A stretch of DNA of 64,000 nt. Source: Hippopus hippopus (lineage: Eukaryota > Mollusca > Bivalvia > Cardiida > Cardiidae). The notes under the pieces were generated by a model. That model had not been told where the DNA came from, made no database searches, and worked only from the letters and a program-made list of their open reading frames with translations. Positions within the stretch are counted from its first letter, which is position 1. Each line of letters starts with the position of its first letter. A program made the translations under genes and the position numbers. The stretch is from assembly GCA_946811185.2 (NCBI GenBank), contig OX328103.1, positions 3,100,001 through 3,164,000 of the forward strand. Reading direction: 5' to 3'. This document shows positions 12,801 through 27,800 of the stretch, in pieces.

Positions 12801-15800
12801 CAGATTTAGCTTTGACATCCATACTTACCCATAATGCAATAGCTTGTTGTAAGTTAAGCAGATAATTGTGTAACATTTCCATGCATTTATCTGATACATA
12901 ACTCTTTACCACACAATCCCAAGTTTTAACGACCCCCCCCCCCCCCCGAAAAAAAAAAAGCCTTTTGAAAATATTGTTTTCAAAAGGCGTCTTCCTCAGG
13001 GTTGTAAAACTCAGGATTGTGTGGTAAAAGGTTAATTGTGGCACAAACAACAAATAATACAACAATGAAATCAATGCACAATAACACAAAACCAACAAAG
13101 GATATTTTTACGAGCCCCGCAGCACACATTATTCCAAAAGGTATCATATACAATCCAATCGATACATAGCGTTCCGTGCCGGGCAATATGTAGAAAAAGA
13201 ATGATTGGTGAAACCTCTCCAATAAGTTGTTTAAACTTCGACAAATGCCTTCAACAATCCTGAAAAATAAGGAATGGTATCTATGAAACATTAATTGTCT
13301 CTTGATCAAAGGACAAAATCTTAGATTAGTTCAAATTGAAAGTATTTGCAGACAATAAAATAAGTGTGACTCAAAAATAATTGAAATTTGTTTTGAGAAG
13401 GGTAGAAAATACTTGCATGAAAAGGAGAAAATGCTAGTTACTAGCACTTTCTACTTTTCCCACAATGTTTTCAAAGATTTTCTTTCTTAGGATCATACAG
13501 TCAGGATTGTGTGGTAAAGGGTTAATAAATGAATCTATTCTAGCTTGCGCTGACACTTTTCCTCTACAAATACATGCATCTTTAATGCCTCTGAACTCTT
13601 CACTGAACAATCATGTGTTTTAACAAGCTGTGGAAAAAGGCTCTATGAAAAAAACATTGTGGGAAAAAGAAGAAAATGCTGGTAACTAGCATTTTCTCCC
13701 ATTCCCACAATGTTTTGTAACATTTCAAATAGAAGTTCAAATCTCATCATTTGAGTGATATTTGTCAATTTCTTTCTTTAGTAGAGTCTAAATTAAGTGA
13801 AACATGTCTACGACCTCTGATTAATTCTCCATTTTTCGCTGTATTTTCTTTGTTGTATCTACACATAAGTTTTCCAGGTACCAGAGTCACAATCTACCTC
13901 TATTCTACAATCTCACTCCTTTTTCCGACACTAGCCATCTAACACAGCCCCCTACCATCCTAGTCTACCTCTATACCACACAACCAGTTCTACTGCTGGT
14001 CTATTTTCAAATTATTTCAAGAGAACAAATCAGCTGTGGATGAAACAAGAGGCTGGCTTTGATAACACAGAAAACATCGTGGGAAAAGAAGAGAATGCTG
14101 GTTACCAGCATTCTTTTATTTTCTAACAGTATTTCTAAATGCCTTTTTCCTACAGTTTGTTATAACACAGGATTGTTTGGTAAAGGGTAAAACTACATCA
14201 TAAGCCAACATGCATCTTTTTAAAAAAAAAAAAAAAAAAAAAGTATTAACCCAGGTCTGCCTGCACAGTCTGCTTAGTTGCCCTTTGCAGTCTAGGGGTT
14301 AAAGAATAATATGGACAATTACCTTCCAGCTGTCTCAGTGCTAATATGTCCACTTTTCTTTTTCCGAATTCCCTCCAGTGTAACAGCCTCAATGTGATAT
14401 CTGTGGAAGAGTCCATGATTTCCTGAGGGTAAACCTGTAGCTTGCGTCCACATCATCTTCAACATGATGGCCAACGATTTTTGAAATCCTTCAACACTTT
14501 CTGTTGCCCAGTTTGGTGGATCATGCTGGAACAGTTTTACAGACCACTGCAGTTACTATATTTTAACACTTTACTATACAAAGTTTAACAACCCTGAGAA
14601 AGAGGTCCTTTAAAAATATTGTGGGAAAAGGACGGCTATATCTTATTTGTTGTCTGCAAATGCTTTCAATTTTGGATATAAGTTCTTGTTTAGTAAAGAC
14701 CTAATCCTCATGGTTTTACTGTTTTTTTTTTTTTTTTTTGGTTTTGTTTTTTTTTTCATGTATGCTGTATGACCTCAAAGGTGCTTTTTCAGTTTTTTTG
14801 TGAATTAATTTTTTTTTTAAAGACTGATATTTGTATATTGAAGAAAAACCAAAGAAAGGACGAGGCAAAATGAACGATAGACAGAGAGCAATCATAAAAG
14901 CTCACCTTGATTGTATTGATTGATTGTATGGTGTTTAGTGCCGTTTTCAACATTATTTCAGTTATATCGAGGCGGCCAGTGCACCTATACATGCTTTCCT
15001 GGAGTTTCTTTCACCAGTACTCTGCACAATTTTCTTTCCAAGCCACTGGCTGCTTTCCCTGCTTAACCATCGTCAAAACAATGGTCAGCAGTGGGAGAGA
15101 AATGAATCCTGTCATAATGACTATTAGCAATCCTCGGAAAGAAATTGGCCGAGCCAGGACTAGAAACCGCAACATCCTGTTCTCAAGTCTGGCACGCTAC
15201 CGACTGAGCTACCAGGGCTCGGCAGCTCACCTTGAGCACTTTCTACTAATATGAGATAAAAATGAGAAATATGTCATACTTTAAATGTTTATTTTCTGTT
15301 ACCCCTTTACCAAATGACAAAAATGTAGACCTGTCCAAATTCAAAGAATTTACAGTCTACAAATTACATGTGACCCAAATGATGGGATCATTCTTTAAAA
15401 GAAATGAAAACATTCTGGGAAACAGAGCAAATGGTGGTTACCAAATGCTGTTACTTTTCCAACAATGTATTCTACAGCCTTTATGATACTTAAAAAAAAT
15501 CTCGAGCAAGCATAATAGTCATCATCTTGTCTTTTGATTTGTCCACAATTTCATTTCTATGCTATTTCCTTAGTAACCATAAAATGGAATTCAATGAAAC
15601 TTTATTGGAATTTATTGGAAATAAAATTTAACACACACACAACACACCAGGATGCAAAACTGACACAGGGCCATGACATAGGCTCACTGGCCTTGGGCCA
15701 GTAGAGCTAAAAATGAGAAATTGCTACATTTTACACTTTCTACAATAGACTGGTTAACTCTTTACCACAGGACAAAAATTTGGACTTGTCCAAATTGTAT

Positions 15801-18800
15801 GTTTTTGCTGACGACAAGTAAAATGTGGATCAAATGATGAAATTTTTCTCTGATAGGGTAGAAAACATTGTCGGTAAAGGAGACAAAGCAGTTCAACAGC
15901 AAAAATGTAGACTTGTCCAAATTAAAAGCATTTGCAGACCACAATTTGAATGTGCCTCGAATTGATGAAATTTGTTTTTAATAGGATAGAAAACATTGTT
16001 GGAAAAGGAGAAAATGCTGGTTACCAGCATTTTCTCCTTTTCTCACAATGTTTTCAAATAGCTTCTTCCTCAGGGCCATTAAAAAAGGGGATTGTGTGCT
16101 AAAGTTATATATACTTACACTGTTATGTAACATGATATCCACACCTGACCTATGGCACAGTCTAACCACAAGGTTGACTAGGTCTAAGTTTGGAAGCTGA
16201 CCATTCAATCCTTCCATTTTAACATTGAAATATTTTATATTTCCCTCAGGTATTTCTAAGTTTAGAGCTGCTTGTATTGGACCACTACGACCAGGCAGCT
16301 CACCAGGGATAATATCTGTAACAAAAATTTAGAAGAGTACTGCATGCATGTGCAAATGGTCGGCGTCGGTTGCTTGATTTTTTTGTGAAAATTTTGAATT
16401 GAAAAAGGGGCATAACTGTGTCAAAATGCTTTGATAGTTAACTGTCCTTGACATATAGGTTCCTCTTTTTATACCAAACAACCTATTCAAGTCTGAAGTA
16501 AATATCTTCAGTAATAAAAGAGATATTATAAAATGTCACAGTTTTTGCATAATGCAGATGATGACAATGACACGGACAACAACATTAGGGTTACGACAAT
16601 ACTCCAACGCTCTCGGTGAAAACAGCTGAGCTAAAAATGAAAATGATAATTTAGAGAGTAAATTGTAAAGGTTATCGCTTTAACACACCATATAATTTTA
16701 GAACTTACCTTAATTGTAAGCATTTGGAGACAACAAGTTAAATGTGACAAAAATAAATGGGATCTGTATCAGAAAGGGTGGAAAACATTGTGGGAAAAGC
16801 AGAAAATGCTGGTTACCAGCATTTTCTTCTTTACCCACAATGTTTTTAAAAAGTCTTTTTCCTCAGGGTTGTTAAAACTCAGGATTTCGAGATAAAGGTT
16901 TACATTTATCCTTGACCTTGTTTGTGATAGACTCAGGAATGACTGATAATCACTGAATAAAATTGTCAGATATTAACCTTCTTTAGCACCACAGGCAAAA
17001 ACAGTGGCTTTTGCAGATGACATAGATCAAGATCAGACTACATAGAAAGTGCAGTCTGACCTTAAATCTATACCTTCCACTTGCTTAGTCAAGCCTACAA
17101 GATAAAGGTCTTTCTGAGTTTCAAAGCAATGTACATGTATTTTCTGCCAAATTTATATATTTTTGATGCCTTTGAATAATAAGGTCACATGTGCTACATG
17201 TGATCTTTTATGATGTACATATATTTTGAAATAGCATTTCAAGCCCCATCATTCTGTGGTAATTTCATCGAAATTGGACCTTGTCATTTTGACCAAAATG
17301 AGCATTTAAAAGGATCACAGGGGAAAAATTATTGAAGTACTAGTACTGTTGTTTTTTCAAGTTTTCTTAAAACAGTACTTCTTAACATATGACTTTGATT
17401 AATTTCCCACTGAAAGAATTAACTCTTTACCATATGACAAAATCTCAATCTTATCCAAATTGAAAGCATTTGCAGTTAACAATCTATATGTGGCTTAAAC
17501 AACATACTTCTAGACTGGTCCAAATTGAAAGCATTTACAGACAACAAATCAAAAGTAATCATATAATGAAATTTGTCCTTAAAAAAGTAGAAAACATTGT
17601 TGGAAAAGGAGAAAATGCTGGTTACCAGGGTTAACTCTTTTTCCCACAATGTTTTAAAAAACTTTCCATCCCAAGGTCTTTAAAATACAGGACTGTTCAG
17701 GGTTCGACATTAAGGCATGTCCAAACGACATTGTCTAGCAAAAGATCGGTTGGGGCTAGTAGAGACAGCGTCCAGCTAGTTCGAATGGTCTAGTGCAAAA
17801 ATTGAGACTATAAGTGAGGAAAATCGACCTTACATGCCGTTGGCCGAAAAAGATTGTTTATCAAACTTTGTTCAACCAGCGATTATTCATTGACAACTTC
17901 TTAATTGTTAACAGGAAGACGGTCGCGTATGCGCTGTAGCCGATAACTTCACTGGAAAAACCAAATTGAACTGAAAACAAGTTGCTTCTTTACAAAAGAA
18001 GCCAGGAGAGGTCAGCATCAAAGTTTTAAAATAGTTTATTAGCTTTCTTTTTCAATATATTTTGGTACATGTAAACAAACAAGTACTACAGCCGCCGCGT
18101 AGAAACCTTGTATGCTTTACATGACGGTCGTTTGACCTTACTCCTCGCATTTTCAAGTCGCATGATTTTATCTAGCGGTCTTCTCTCTCTTTTTTAACGA
18201 AATTCTTCTTATTTTTTTCCTTCTACTTAGATTTATTTGGTTTATAATGAAAATTACAATTATTTGAGAAGTCATTTGCAACCTTGGCAAATTAATGTAA
18301 TAAATCTTTTCTGAAATTCGTCATATAAAAATAACCACATTTACTTCCTGTTTCGTTTTTTTGATCTCACTTTATTTACAAAACCATGATGAACAGACTG
18401 TGTATCAGAACAATTTCGCAAGGAAAATGGATTTAGACAGCAAATTCTGTGCCAGTCTGCCTTTTAACTCTTTACCACACAATCCCGACTTTTAACGACC
18501 CTAAGAAAGAAAGCTTTCGAAAACATTATGGGAAAAGGAGAAAATGCTGGTAACCAGCATTTTCTCCTTTTCCCACAATGTTTTCAGCTCTATCAAGGAT
18601 AAATTGCAGCATTTGAGCCATCTTTTATTTGTCGTCTGCAAATGCTTTCAATTTGGACCAGTCTAAAATTTTGTCGTTTGGTAAAGAGTTAAACTCACCA
18701 CTGTTGGAGAGGTCTGATGACCTCTCCAATAGAGTAAGGCTAGTAGACCTGAGTCCATGGCATGTCGCTATTTCGTTGGGCAGGATAAAAGTCATAAATT

Positions 18801-21800
18801 TTATCGTGACTGTTATCGTTTTGTCAGAGTATTTGATCTTTTAACAAGGATTTCCTATGTCTACCTCTATTTTGGAATACTGTAGTTTCATTTTGACGAC
18901 AACCAAGAATGCGTCGTCCAGACGTTTACATGGACAATGGAGCAGACGACCGGTGAATATGCAAAGCTTGCATAACTTCAAAACAACATCTGATCGGGGA
19001 GGAGCAAAGACATAAAATGAAGCTAAAAGACAGAAATGAATCGAAACAAAAATAGATCTAGATGAATAGAATTAGATCTAGTTCACAGAAAAAAGATCAT
19101 TTTAGACCTTGAATGGAAAGCTAATTCGTGCCGTTGGTTTGTTTGATTCAGAGGAAAATGCCATGTTTTCTTTGCGGACAGTTTGATAAATGGAAGATTT
19201 GTTCCAGGATCTGATAACATTACACCAAAATGTTTTTATCCTTTTAACTCAAATTCTGTTATTTGAGCATTAGTTAGACAAATACATTGTCCGTGATTGC
19301 TTTCAAAATGGATGTCTAAATTGTTGTCCTGTAGTAAAAAAAATTGTAATTGAAATAATTAACGGGGAAACATTCATTGATCATGACTTATAATGACATT
19401 GTCATTTTTTTGTTACAATTTGGTATAATTACAAGGGAAACAACAGAGCTTTTGATCTATTTTATACTTTTCTTCATTTTGCAAAACTGGTCTAGTAGAA
19501 ATCTGAAGTGGTCTAGTAAAAATTGCAAATTACTAGTCCACCGGTCTAGTTGGAAAAAATGTTAATGTCGAACCCTGCTGTTTGATAAAGGTTTAAGTAT
19601 AAAATCTTACATTCACTCGCCACTTCATGGTAGCCATCTAACCATGCCTGCATGCCAATTTGTTCATGGTCTGTCACCAGAAATATGATGTCTTTACTCC
19701 AATACGGCTGTCCTAGAAACAAAAATCACAATTGAAAAATATAAACTTAACACTTATAGCACCTGTCATGATTAAAGTTGACTATGTGGCCAATGTAGAT
19801 CAAGATCAGACTGCACAAAATGTCCAGTCTGATCTCTGATGTGTATCGTCCGCTTTACTAAGACATTATACATATTGACAAAAAGAACCTTAATATTGCT
19901 ATTATTTGTTTCTTATTTCTAGACTGAAAAGGTCTGTTGAGTTCATTTGGCACCCTTAGGATTAAGTTGGGAAGGTTTAATAATATACTTCATCTTAAAT
20001 CTGGCTTAACCTTACTCTACTCAAAACAAATGTCAATTTTAGAGTCACATTTATTTTGTCTTCTTCAAATGCTTACAATTTAACTCTTTACCAGACAACA
20101 AAATTTTGGACTAGTCCAAATTGAAAGCAGTTGCAGACGACAAAATAAATGTGAGTCAAAATTTGAAATTTGATTTGGGAAGGGTAGAAAACATTGTGGG
20201 AAAAGGAAAAAAATGCTGGTTACCAGCATTTTCTCCTTTTCCCACAATGTTTTCAAAAGGCCTCTTTCTCATGGTCGTTAAAAGTCGGGATTGTGTGGTA
20301 AAGGGTTAAACAAGTTTAAGATTTGGATCGTTCTGTAACCAGTTAACAAAATGATTTTTTTCTATGTGTATTTCCATTTTATAATATACATGCCCCATAA
20401 CTATCCCATCTCCGGACAGAAACAAACAGAATTTAGCAAAAGATTGTAAATGTTTTGACCATTCTAAGTTGCTTTCGAATTATAGTTCTTGAGAATTTTT
20501 TAAATACCAAAGGAATCCAAGTTATGATGTTTTAAATTAAACTAGAGCTGTCACTGAATGTGACTTAATACCCCCGCCAGCGCTTTGACAGAAACAGGCA
20601 ATTATTTGTACACAGATGGACACACGGACGAACAAACGGACGGACAAACAGACAAACCGGCTGATTCCAGTATACCCCTAAAAACATTCGTTTTGCGGGG
20701 GTATAATAATAAATTTAAATGGTGAATTTACACAAATCTCTGTATAAAACAGTAAGTGGAAGCTAAAATCTCTTTTTAACAAGAAATTTCATGAAAGGGC
20801 CATAACTCAGTGAAAAATCAATGAACCATAACAAACATTTCATATGCACATCTCTGCTTGATACTGAGTCTACCTGTGAAGTTTGAATAAAATTCATCCA
20901 ATAGTTTATGAGAAATAGAGCGGACAAAAAGCTACAGACCGACGGACGGACGGACAGCTGTGTTAAAAGTATTCTATCAAAAGTATAATTTATTTTCATC
21001 AATTCAGCAAGGGCACCGTCATAAAGAGAAGGACAAAAAAGGGCTAAGCTCTTGGAAATTTTATTTAATTAACTAAGAACAATTTATGATATGCACATCT
21101 TTGCTGAGTGCAAAGTCTATCCATGAAGTTTGAAAGAAATTTGTCCAGAATCATCAAAGGGCCATAACTCCATGAAACCTAAATAAACCATAACCAAAAT
21201 AGGATATGCACATCTCTGCTTGATACTGAGTGTATTTGTGTAGTTTGAACCAAATCTGTCCAATAGTTGATGAGAAAAAGAGCAGACAAGAAATTTCATG
21301 AAAGGGCCATAACTCAGTGAAAAATCAATGAACCATAACCAACATTTCATATGCACATCTCTGCTTGATACTGAGTTTACCTGTGAAGTTTGAATAAAAT
21401 TCGTCCAGTAGTTTATGAGAAATAGAGCGGACAAAAATCTACAGACTGACCGACGGACGGACAGACAGAAGGACGGACCGACCGACAAGCTGACTCCTAT
21501 ATACCCCCCAAACAGAGTTTTGGGGGGTATAATGAATTAGCCAATATGATTTGGTTTAGCCACTGAAAAATTGTGTTAATTTCTTAATTTTACAATTAGA
21601 ACTAGAATGTAGTTTAGAATGGGCCGAACCCTGGTACAGCAGTCGGTAGTGAACAGGACTTGAGAACAGGGGGTCCTTCTTCAAATCCCAAGCTCAGACA
21701 ATTTCTTTTTGAGGATGATCTGATTCATGTAAGTCATGGCAACAGGATTCGTTCCTCTCTCACCACTGATCACTGTTTTGATGATGATTAGGTGGGAAAG

Positions 21801-24800
21801 CAACCAGTAGCTTGGGAACAATATCAAGCAAAGTACCAGTAAAGAAATTCTAGGAAAGTATGGATAGGTGCACTGGCCCCCACTTCATTACTGAAATAAT
21901 ATTGCAAACAGTATCAAACACCAATCAATCGGTCTGTCAATCAGTCGGTCGATCAATCAATCGATAAATCAAGCACTTTAAAATGGTTGATGAAAATAGA
22001 TCAAGACGCATACTCATAAAGTATCTGGCCAATCCAATCATGAGAACAATTCCTCCGTGTGTACCAGGCAAGTCAGACGACTTGGCTCTAAATGGTACTG
22101 ACAATACAATGGCTTCTGTACTTGCTGTTCGTCTTGCTCTCAATATCCCATACACATTCTGGCCTGGAAGCACCTTTATAAACAAATAAAGGATAATTGG
22201 GGTTTTTTTTTGTGAAAGATCGAAATTTATTTCACTGAGTAAACATCATTGGTTTATTTTCATGATTGGCTGCCCCACTCATGAAAATATTTCTATCTTT
22301 CACAAAAAAAAATATGCTATTTAATTCATGCTTCCAAGACTTAACTCTTTACCAAACGACAAATCCGAGGCACATTCAAATTGAAAGCATTTGCAGATGA
22401 CAAGTTTAATGTGGTTCAAATGATGAAACTTATCTCTGAAAGGATCGAAAACATTATGGGAAAAGGAGAAAATACTGGGTATAAGCATTTTCTCCTTTCC
22501 TTACAATGTTTTCAAAAAGCTTCTTCCTCAGGGTTGTTAAAATCCATGATTATTTAAAAGAAAAAAAAAAAAGGGTCAACCTGATCAGAAAAACAGGCAA
22601 AGTATTGCATTTTTGGCTAAAATATTGTACAAGATGGACGACAGTATAGATCCAAGATCAGAATGCATGTTATATGCAGTCTGATCAATGTAAATTTTGC
22701 TATGTGCTCTACAAGTTAACTTTTTCATGTTAAAAAATATGTGATTAGGTTTTTTTTTTCATACCTCCATGAAAACAAAAAAAAATTCTCTTCATTCCTT
22801 ATACATGTAATTCAGTATCAAAGACAACAAATATGTACTTAAATAATTCTAACTGCTCTTTTTTTGTAAATCCAACATTGCGTGTTTATTTACTGTCCTT
22901 TTCACTGATATTTCATAGCGCGGTAAAACTGCTCCTGACGTAAAAATGACGTAATTCATGACGTCATTATAGTATTGAACATTTGCAGATTGAATGGATT
23001 TATTATTAGAAGTTCAGTACGCTAGCATTAAGTTGAAAATAAGATTGTTTAAACCCAGCAGAGTAACAAAGAGTTTTCAGCTCTCTCTTTGAATTTACTG
23101 TTGGATTTTTTTTTTCAATATTCAGAATAAATAAACTCAGCTAGCAATTTGAACTTCGGACTCGATATATAAGATCAGAACGAAAAACATTATGAAATCT
23201 CCTATACATGTTTGTTTGCATTAGTTTGACTGCAAAAGTAGTTCCGGCACTGCTGATTTTTTTTTTTTTTCATGGAGCTATGAAAAAATTTTTTTCAGCC
23301 AATCAGAACTTGCCAATGTTCATGAAAAAAACTAGTATTGAATTATTTTATGTTCAGCTTAACTCTTTTCCAAACGACAAAATGTTAGACTTGTCCAAAT
23401 TCAAAGCAGATCCAGACAACAAATTTAATGTTACTTAAAATTTGAAATTTGTTCTTGGAAGAATAGAAAATGTAGTGGGAAAAGAAGAAAATACTGGCTA
23501 CTAGCAGTTTTTCCTTTTCTCACGGTGTTTTCAAGTCTTCCTGTATGGATCTTTAAAACTTGGGATTGTTTTTAATCCTTAGATCACTGACTTAACTCTT
23601 AACCAAACGACAAAGTTTTGGACCTGATGAAATTCAAAGCATTTTGCAGACGACAAATTAAATGTAGTTCATATCATGATATATGTCTTTGATATGGTAG
23701 AAAACATTGTGGGTAAAGGAGAAAATGCTGGTTACCAGCATTTTCTCCTTTTCTCACAATGTCTTCAAAAACTTTTTTCTCAGGGTTGTTAAAACTTGGG
23801 ATGTGTGGTAAAGAGTTAATACATGCAGATCATCCATTTTTTACAATGATGTTTTCAAGTTTGTCTTCTACAGTGTATTTCAGGAGACAATGTATTTATA
23901 GGTGATACATACAGAATATTATTAAATGTATGTTGTAGTAACTTCCCTGGTGCGCGTATTTGATTCTTGCAGCATGAGAAAATTTGATATCATGCGAGAC
24001 TGAAGGTTGAGCGAGAGCCAGAAACATCGTCATACCATATCTGGAACCATATTTGACATGGTGTAGATATAGACTTTTTTTTCTGTCATGAGTGTTATTT
24101 CATCTGTGTGTAACACATGTAGTTTAAGCTGGAAAAAGTACAAGTATAAAACAAAATGACTTATTTTACCTGTCCTCTCATTATATACAAAGGGTACTTT
24201 ATTGTGTAATTCTGTCTGTAAGTGTCTAAACCAATCTCTCGGAACTGCTGATACACCCAGTCTCTAGGAACGTTTCTACAAAAGCATAAAAGATAAGGCT
24301 GACCTTAAAAAATTCTATGTTTGGAGTTACCCGACCCACATTCCTTTAGGTGGGTAGGTAGGTAGGTAATTTTTTTTTTTTGTATTTTTTTTTTTACAAC
24401 ACCATGTGGAGAATGATACTGATGAATAGAAAATACCCCATGATAAATCATATACTTGGTATATCCCAAATATTATTCTGTAAATAAATAAAACATAAAA
24501 CTTTCTGACATGAAATGAACATTTAATATTCTAACCCTAACATAATGTTATGGATAAACACTCCCATGTGAATGTAACATTTTATATCAAGCATACTACA
24601 TTGACCATTTACCAGACAAAGCCTTGGGTTTAAAGCCCTGTAAGAAGTAGGAGACGTCCAAAAACATTGGGGAAAAATGGAAAAATGCTCATGAGAATTT
24701 TCTCCTTTTCCTTCAGTATTTTCTGCCTTTTAACCCTTCACCAAACAATCACAGGTTCTTAAGATCCAGAAGTAGAGGCCTTTTGAAAGCATCATGGGAA

Positions 24801-27800
24801 AAGAAGAAAATGCTCCTTTTCCCACAGTGTTTTCTACCATGTCAGAAAAGTTTAATTCATTTGTACAACTTTCAAATTTGTTGGCTGCAGATGCTTTCAA
24901 TTTGGAAGGACCTTAAATTTGTTGTTTGGGAAAGGGTTAATACAGAGACAAGTCCAATCATTTGAGCTACAATTAATTTCTTGTCTGTGAATGCTTTCAA
25001 TATGGACATGACTAAAACTTTGCGATCTGGTAAAGAGTTAATGTAGCATCATCAGCCAGCATGTCAGTAGTACACAGAAAGTATCTATAAATCCAAGCAC
25101 CAGTGTCAGAGACACAATATAGATCACTACTTTTTAGGTAGTCTTTTAATAATGACTTTTCCTTGAGCCTTGCAGGTTTCACAGATGGGAAATACCACAC
25201 GGTAGGCAGATAGTGCCTCCTCATCACGGGATGTGTTTTCATTTGTCCCACAGTGGTAGCACAAGTCTTTGTTTAAAGGCACATGCGTTGAAGAGTAGAA
25301 TGTCTTCTCAATGGGGGATGTACAACCAAGCTGTAGCCTAACAAACACTTTCCCTTGTAATGTATCACCTACAAAAAAAAAAAATTGAAATGAAAAATTT
25401 TTAACAACTGTCTTGCTGTTTACTAACATGAACATGAAAAGTTAGTTTCAATGAACAGAAGTTCTAGGAGTGAATGCCCTACATAGCATGCAACAAAGAT
25501 TTCCAGCCAGACATGAATGGTCCATTTTCTTTAAAACGTAAACACATAGTTAAGGTCTTACAGTCTGCAATATTGTTGGAAAGAAGGCTGAAACCTCTTT
25601 ATATTACACTTGACATACACATTATTTCTAGTATTTGCAATCGTTTATCTGGCAAATATCTATTACAGATGCATTATTTATTATCATTATACCATCTGGT
25701 GTTATCATTGATCCACAGCTGTATGTGTATTTCTCCAAAAGACGTTTGAGGCCCCTTTCTTCACGAAATGTTAGAGCTTTCTTGCTGTATATGCACCTGG
25801 GTTTCCCACACTCGAAACATGAGACAGTGGTTCGAACGTTCTGCCCAGTCAGCATAGTGTTTGGGCAGCCCTGTAAAATGAATACTATTTAACATTTCTG
25901 GCAGAAATTCCACAGAGAAAGGAGAAAATAATTGATTTGCCATATTTGATGTAATATTTATATAGAAGTCTTTTAACTCTTTACCACACAATCCCGACTT
26001 TTAACGACCCTGACAAAGAGGCCTTCTGAAAACATTGTGGGAAAAGGAGGAAATGCTGGTAACCAGCATTTTCTCCTTTTCCGACAAAGTTTTCAAAAGG
26101 CTTCTATGTCAGGGTTGTAAAAACCAGGGATTGTTTGGTAAAGGGTTAACACTCAAATCTGTGTTTTTACAACTGTTGTACAAGACTTGAAAACATTGCA
26201 GGAAAAAGAGAAAATGCTTGTAGTGACCATTTTCTCCTTTTCCCACAATATTTTCAAGTCTTGTATCATGTTTTCAAGTCTTGTTTTCTATCCCAAACAG
26301 GCTTCTCCCAAGGGGTCAAAAAAGCTGTGGTAGGCCCGCTGTGCCTTCTAAACACGATAATAGCCTGCAAGTCTAAAAATCTCACATGCTCCAAGAAAAA
26401 TTATAAAATATTCAACACTGAACAAATTCATATCTCATGGATTTGACACTTTTCTTGCAAATTTCATTTAAAAAACCACTCAAACTAGAAATATGGCCAA
26501 AAAAAAAAAAAATCTGCGTAAAAAAACATCTAAAAATGTTTTTCAAATCCACATCAGCAATACTATCACAGCTTCTGACTTTCCTGGGGAGAACCCTGCT
26601 ATCTGACAGTGTTTTCAATAAAGCCTTATTCCATTACACAAAATATATTGTCTTCTGAACACTCTTCTGAATTTTGGACAGTTCTAATTTTGTTGTGTGA
26701 TTAATTATTTCAATAAAAGCCTTAAATAGCAAAATTCATGTCACAAACATTCAGAATTTTGCAGTTTACAAACCTTTTTGGAATGGTCATGCCCGCTTTC
26801 TCTAGCTTATGATGACTTCCGTCTATGTACCATAGGCAATCAACAATAACTGACAGATGCCTCTTTTCATCACCCTTTGACATGGACATGGGAAAACCAG
26901 CTTGAGCCTCCGTCATATGATCGACAACATCGTTGAACATTCGGTCTTTTGCTACATTAAAAAGAAATGGATCAGTATATTTTGGAATAATATTATATTG
27001 ACAGTTGAATGTGTCGTAAAGTTGCAGGCAAGTTATTACTACTAGGAAAATAAAAAATGATAGCCTTTAATAATACTATGCAACACAGAAAGGCCTGTAG
27101 GTAGAAAATGCTCGTACTGGTCCATGTAATTCCCTACATTTGATGTTGAACGCTTTCCGACATTTTGTTGCACAATCATTTGTAACCATCTCTGCACATG
27201 TAAAACAAAGTGTGTTTTTACTACAGCAGACTGACATCAAACAATAAAATGAAATTATAGACCAAGTTATCATTTTTGTTTCATAAATTTCATAAATGGA
27301 ATATTAAATTATCAAAAAGCTTAAGCTAACCTGTGAAGCATTCCTTGTCAACAGAAATTTTGCTAGGTGGCCGTTTCTTCTGGGTGGTATGCATCAGAAT
27401 GGAAAATGCATTTTGCGGGGCAGTAGTGCTGCACGACTGTTCATTTTTACTGCAAATACCTTCAATATCCATGTCAATGGTTACATATCTCAAAGTCAGT
27501 CAAAACGGAAATTTTATCATAAGAATTCGGCGTGAACTGCTCCACAGCAGACGACGACGGTCTAGACGACACAGTTATTGTAGAAATTTTCTCGAAGTAG
27601 TCAAAACAACTTTTCGGAATCAAGTCGTCGAGTACATCTTCTGTAGCAATGTCAAAAACATCAAACCACGTGTGTTCATTTACAGAAAACTTCCTGATTG
27701 AATTGTTGATAACAGGTTTTTTTTGTGTCACTGCCTCTTAAATTTACAGTAACACAAAACGTAACTTGCGAGTCTACGAAACTCTTTCCGTCGGCCATAT

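Larger units (their letters stand above)
17480..19600. repeat. Nested stack: MITE A / TIR element / MITE A
   Basis: An outer MITE A (17480-17697 plus 19583-19600) is split by the 1880-bp TIR element. That element itself contains an intact MITE A (18464-18692). The order of insertion can be read directly. Confidence 0.75.

Noticed and set aside
14907..15254. Plus-strand open frame of 115 aa
   Set aside because: It lies entirely in antisense orientation over a tRNA-derived SINE.
21117..21488. Minus-strand open frame of 123 aa with internal repeats
   Set aside because: The repeats in the translation simply reflect tandem units of a dispersed repeat with GACGG runs.
27333..27701. Plus-strand open frame of 122 aa
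   Set aside because: It is the shadow of exon 1 of the minus-strand gene in the TIR element.
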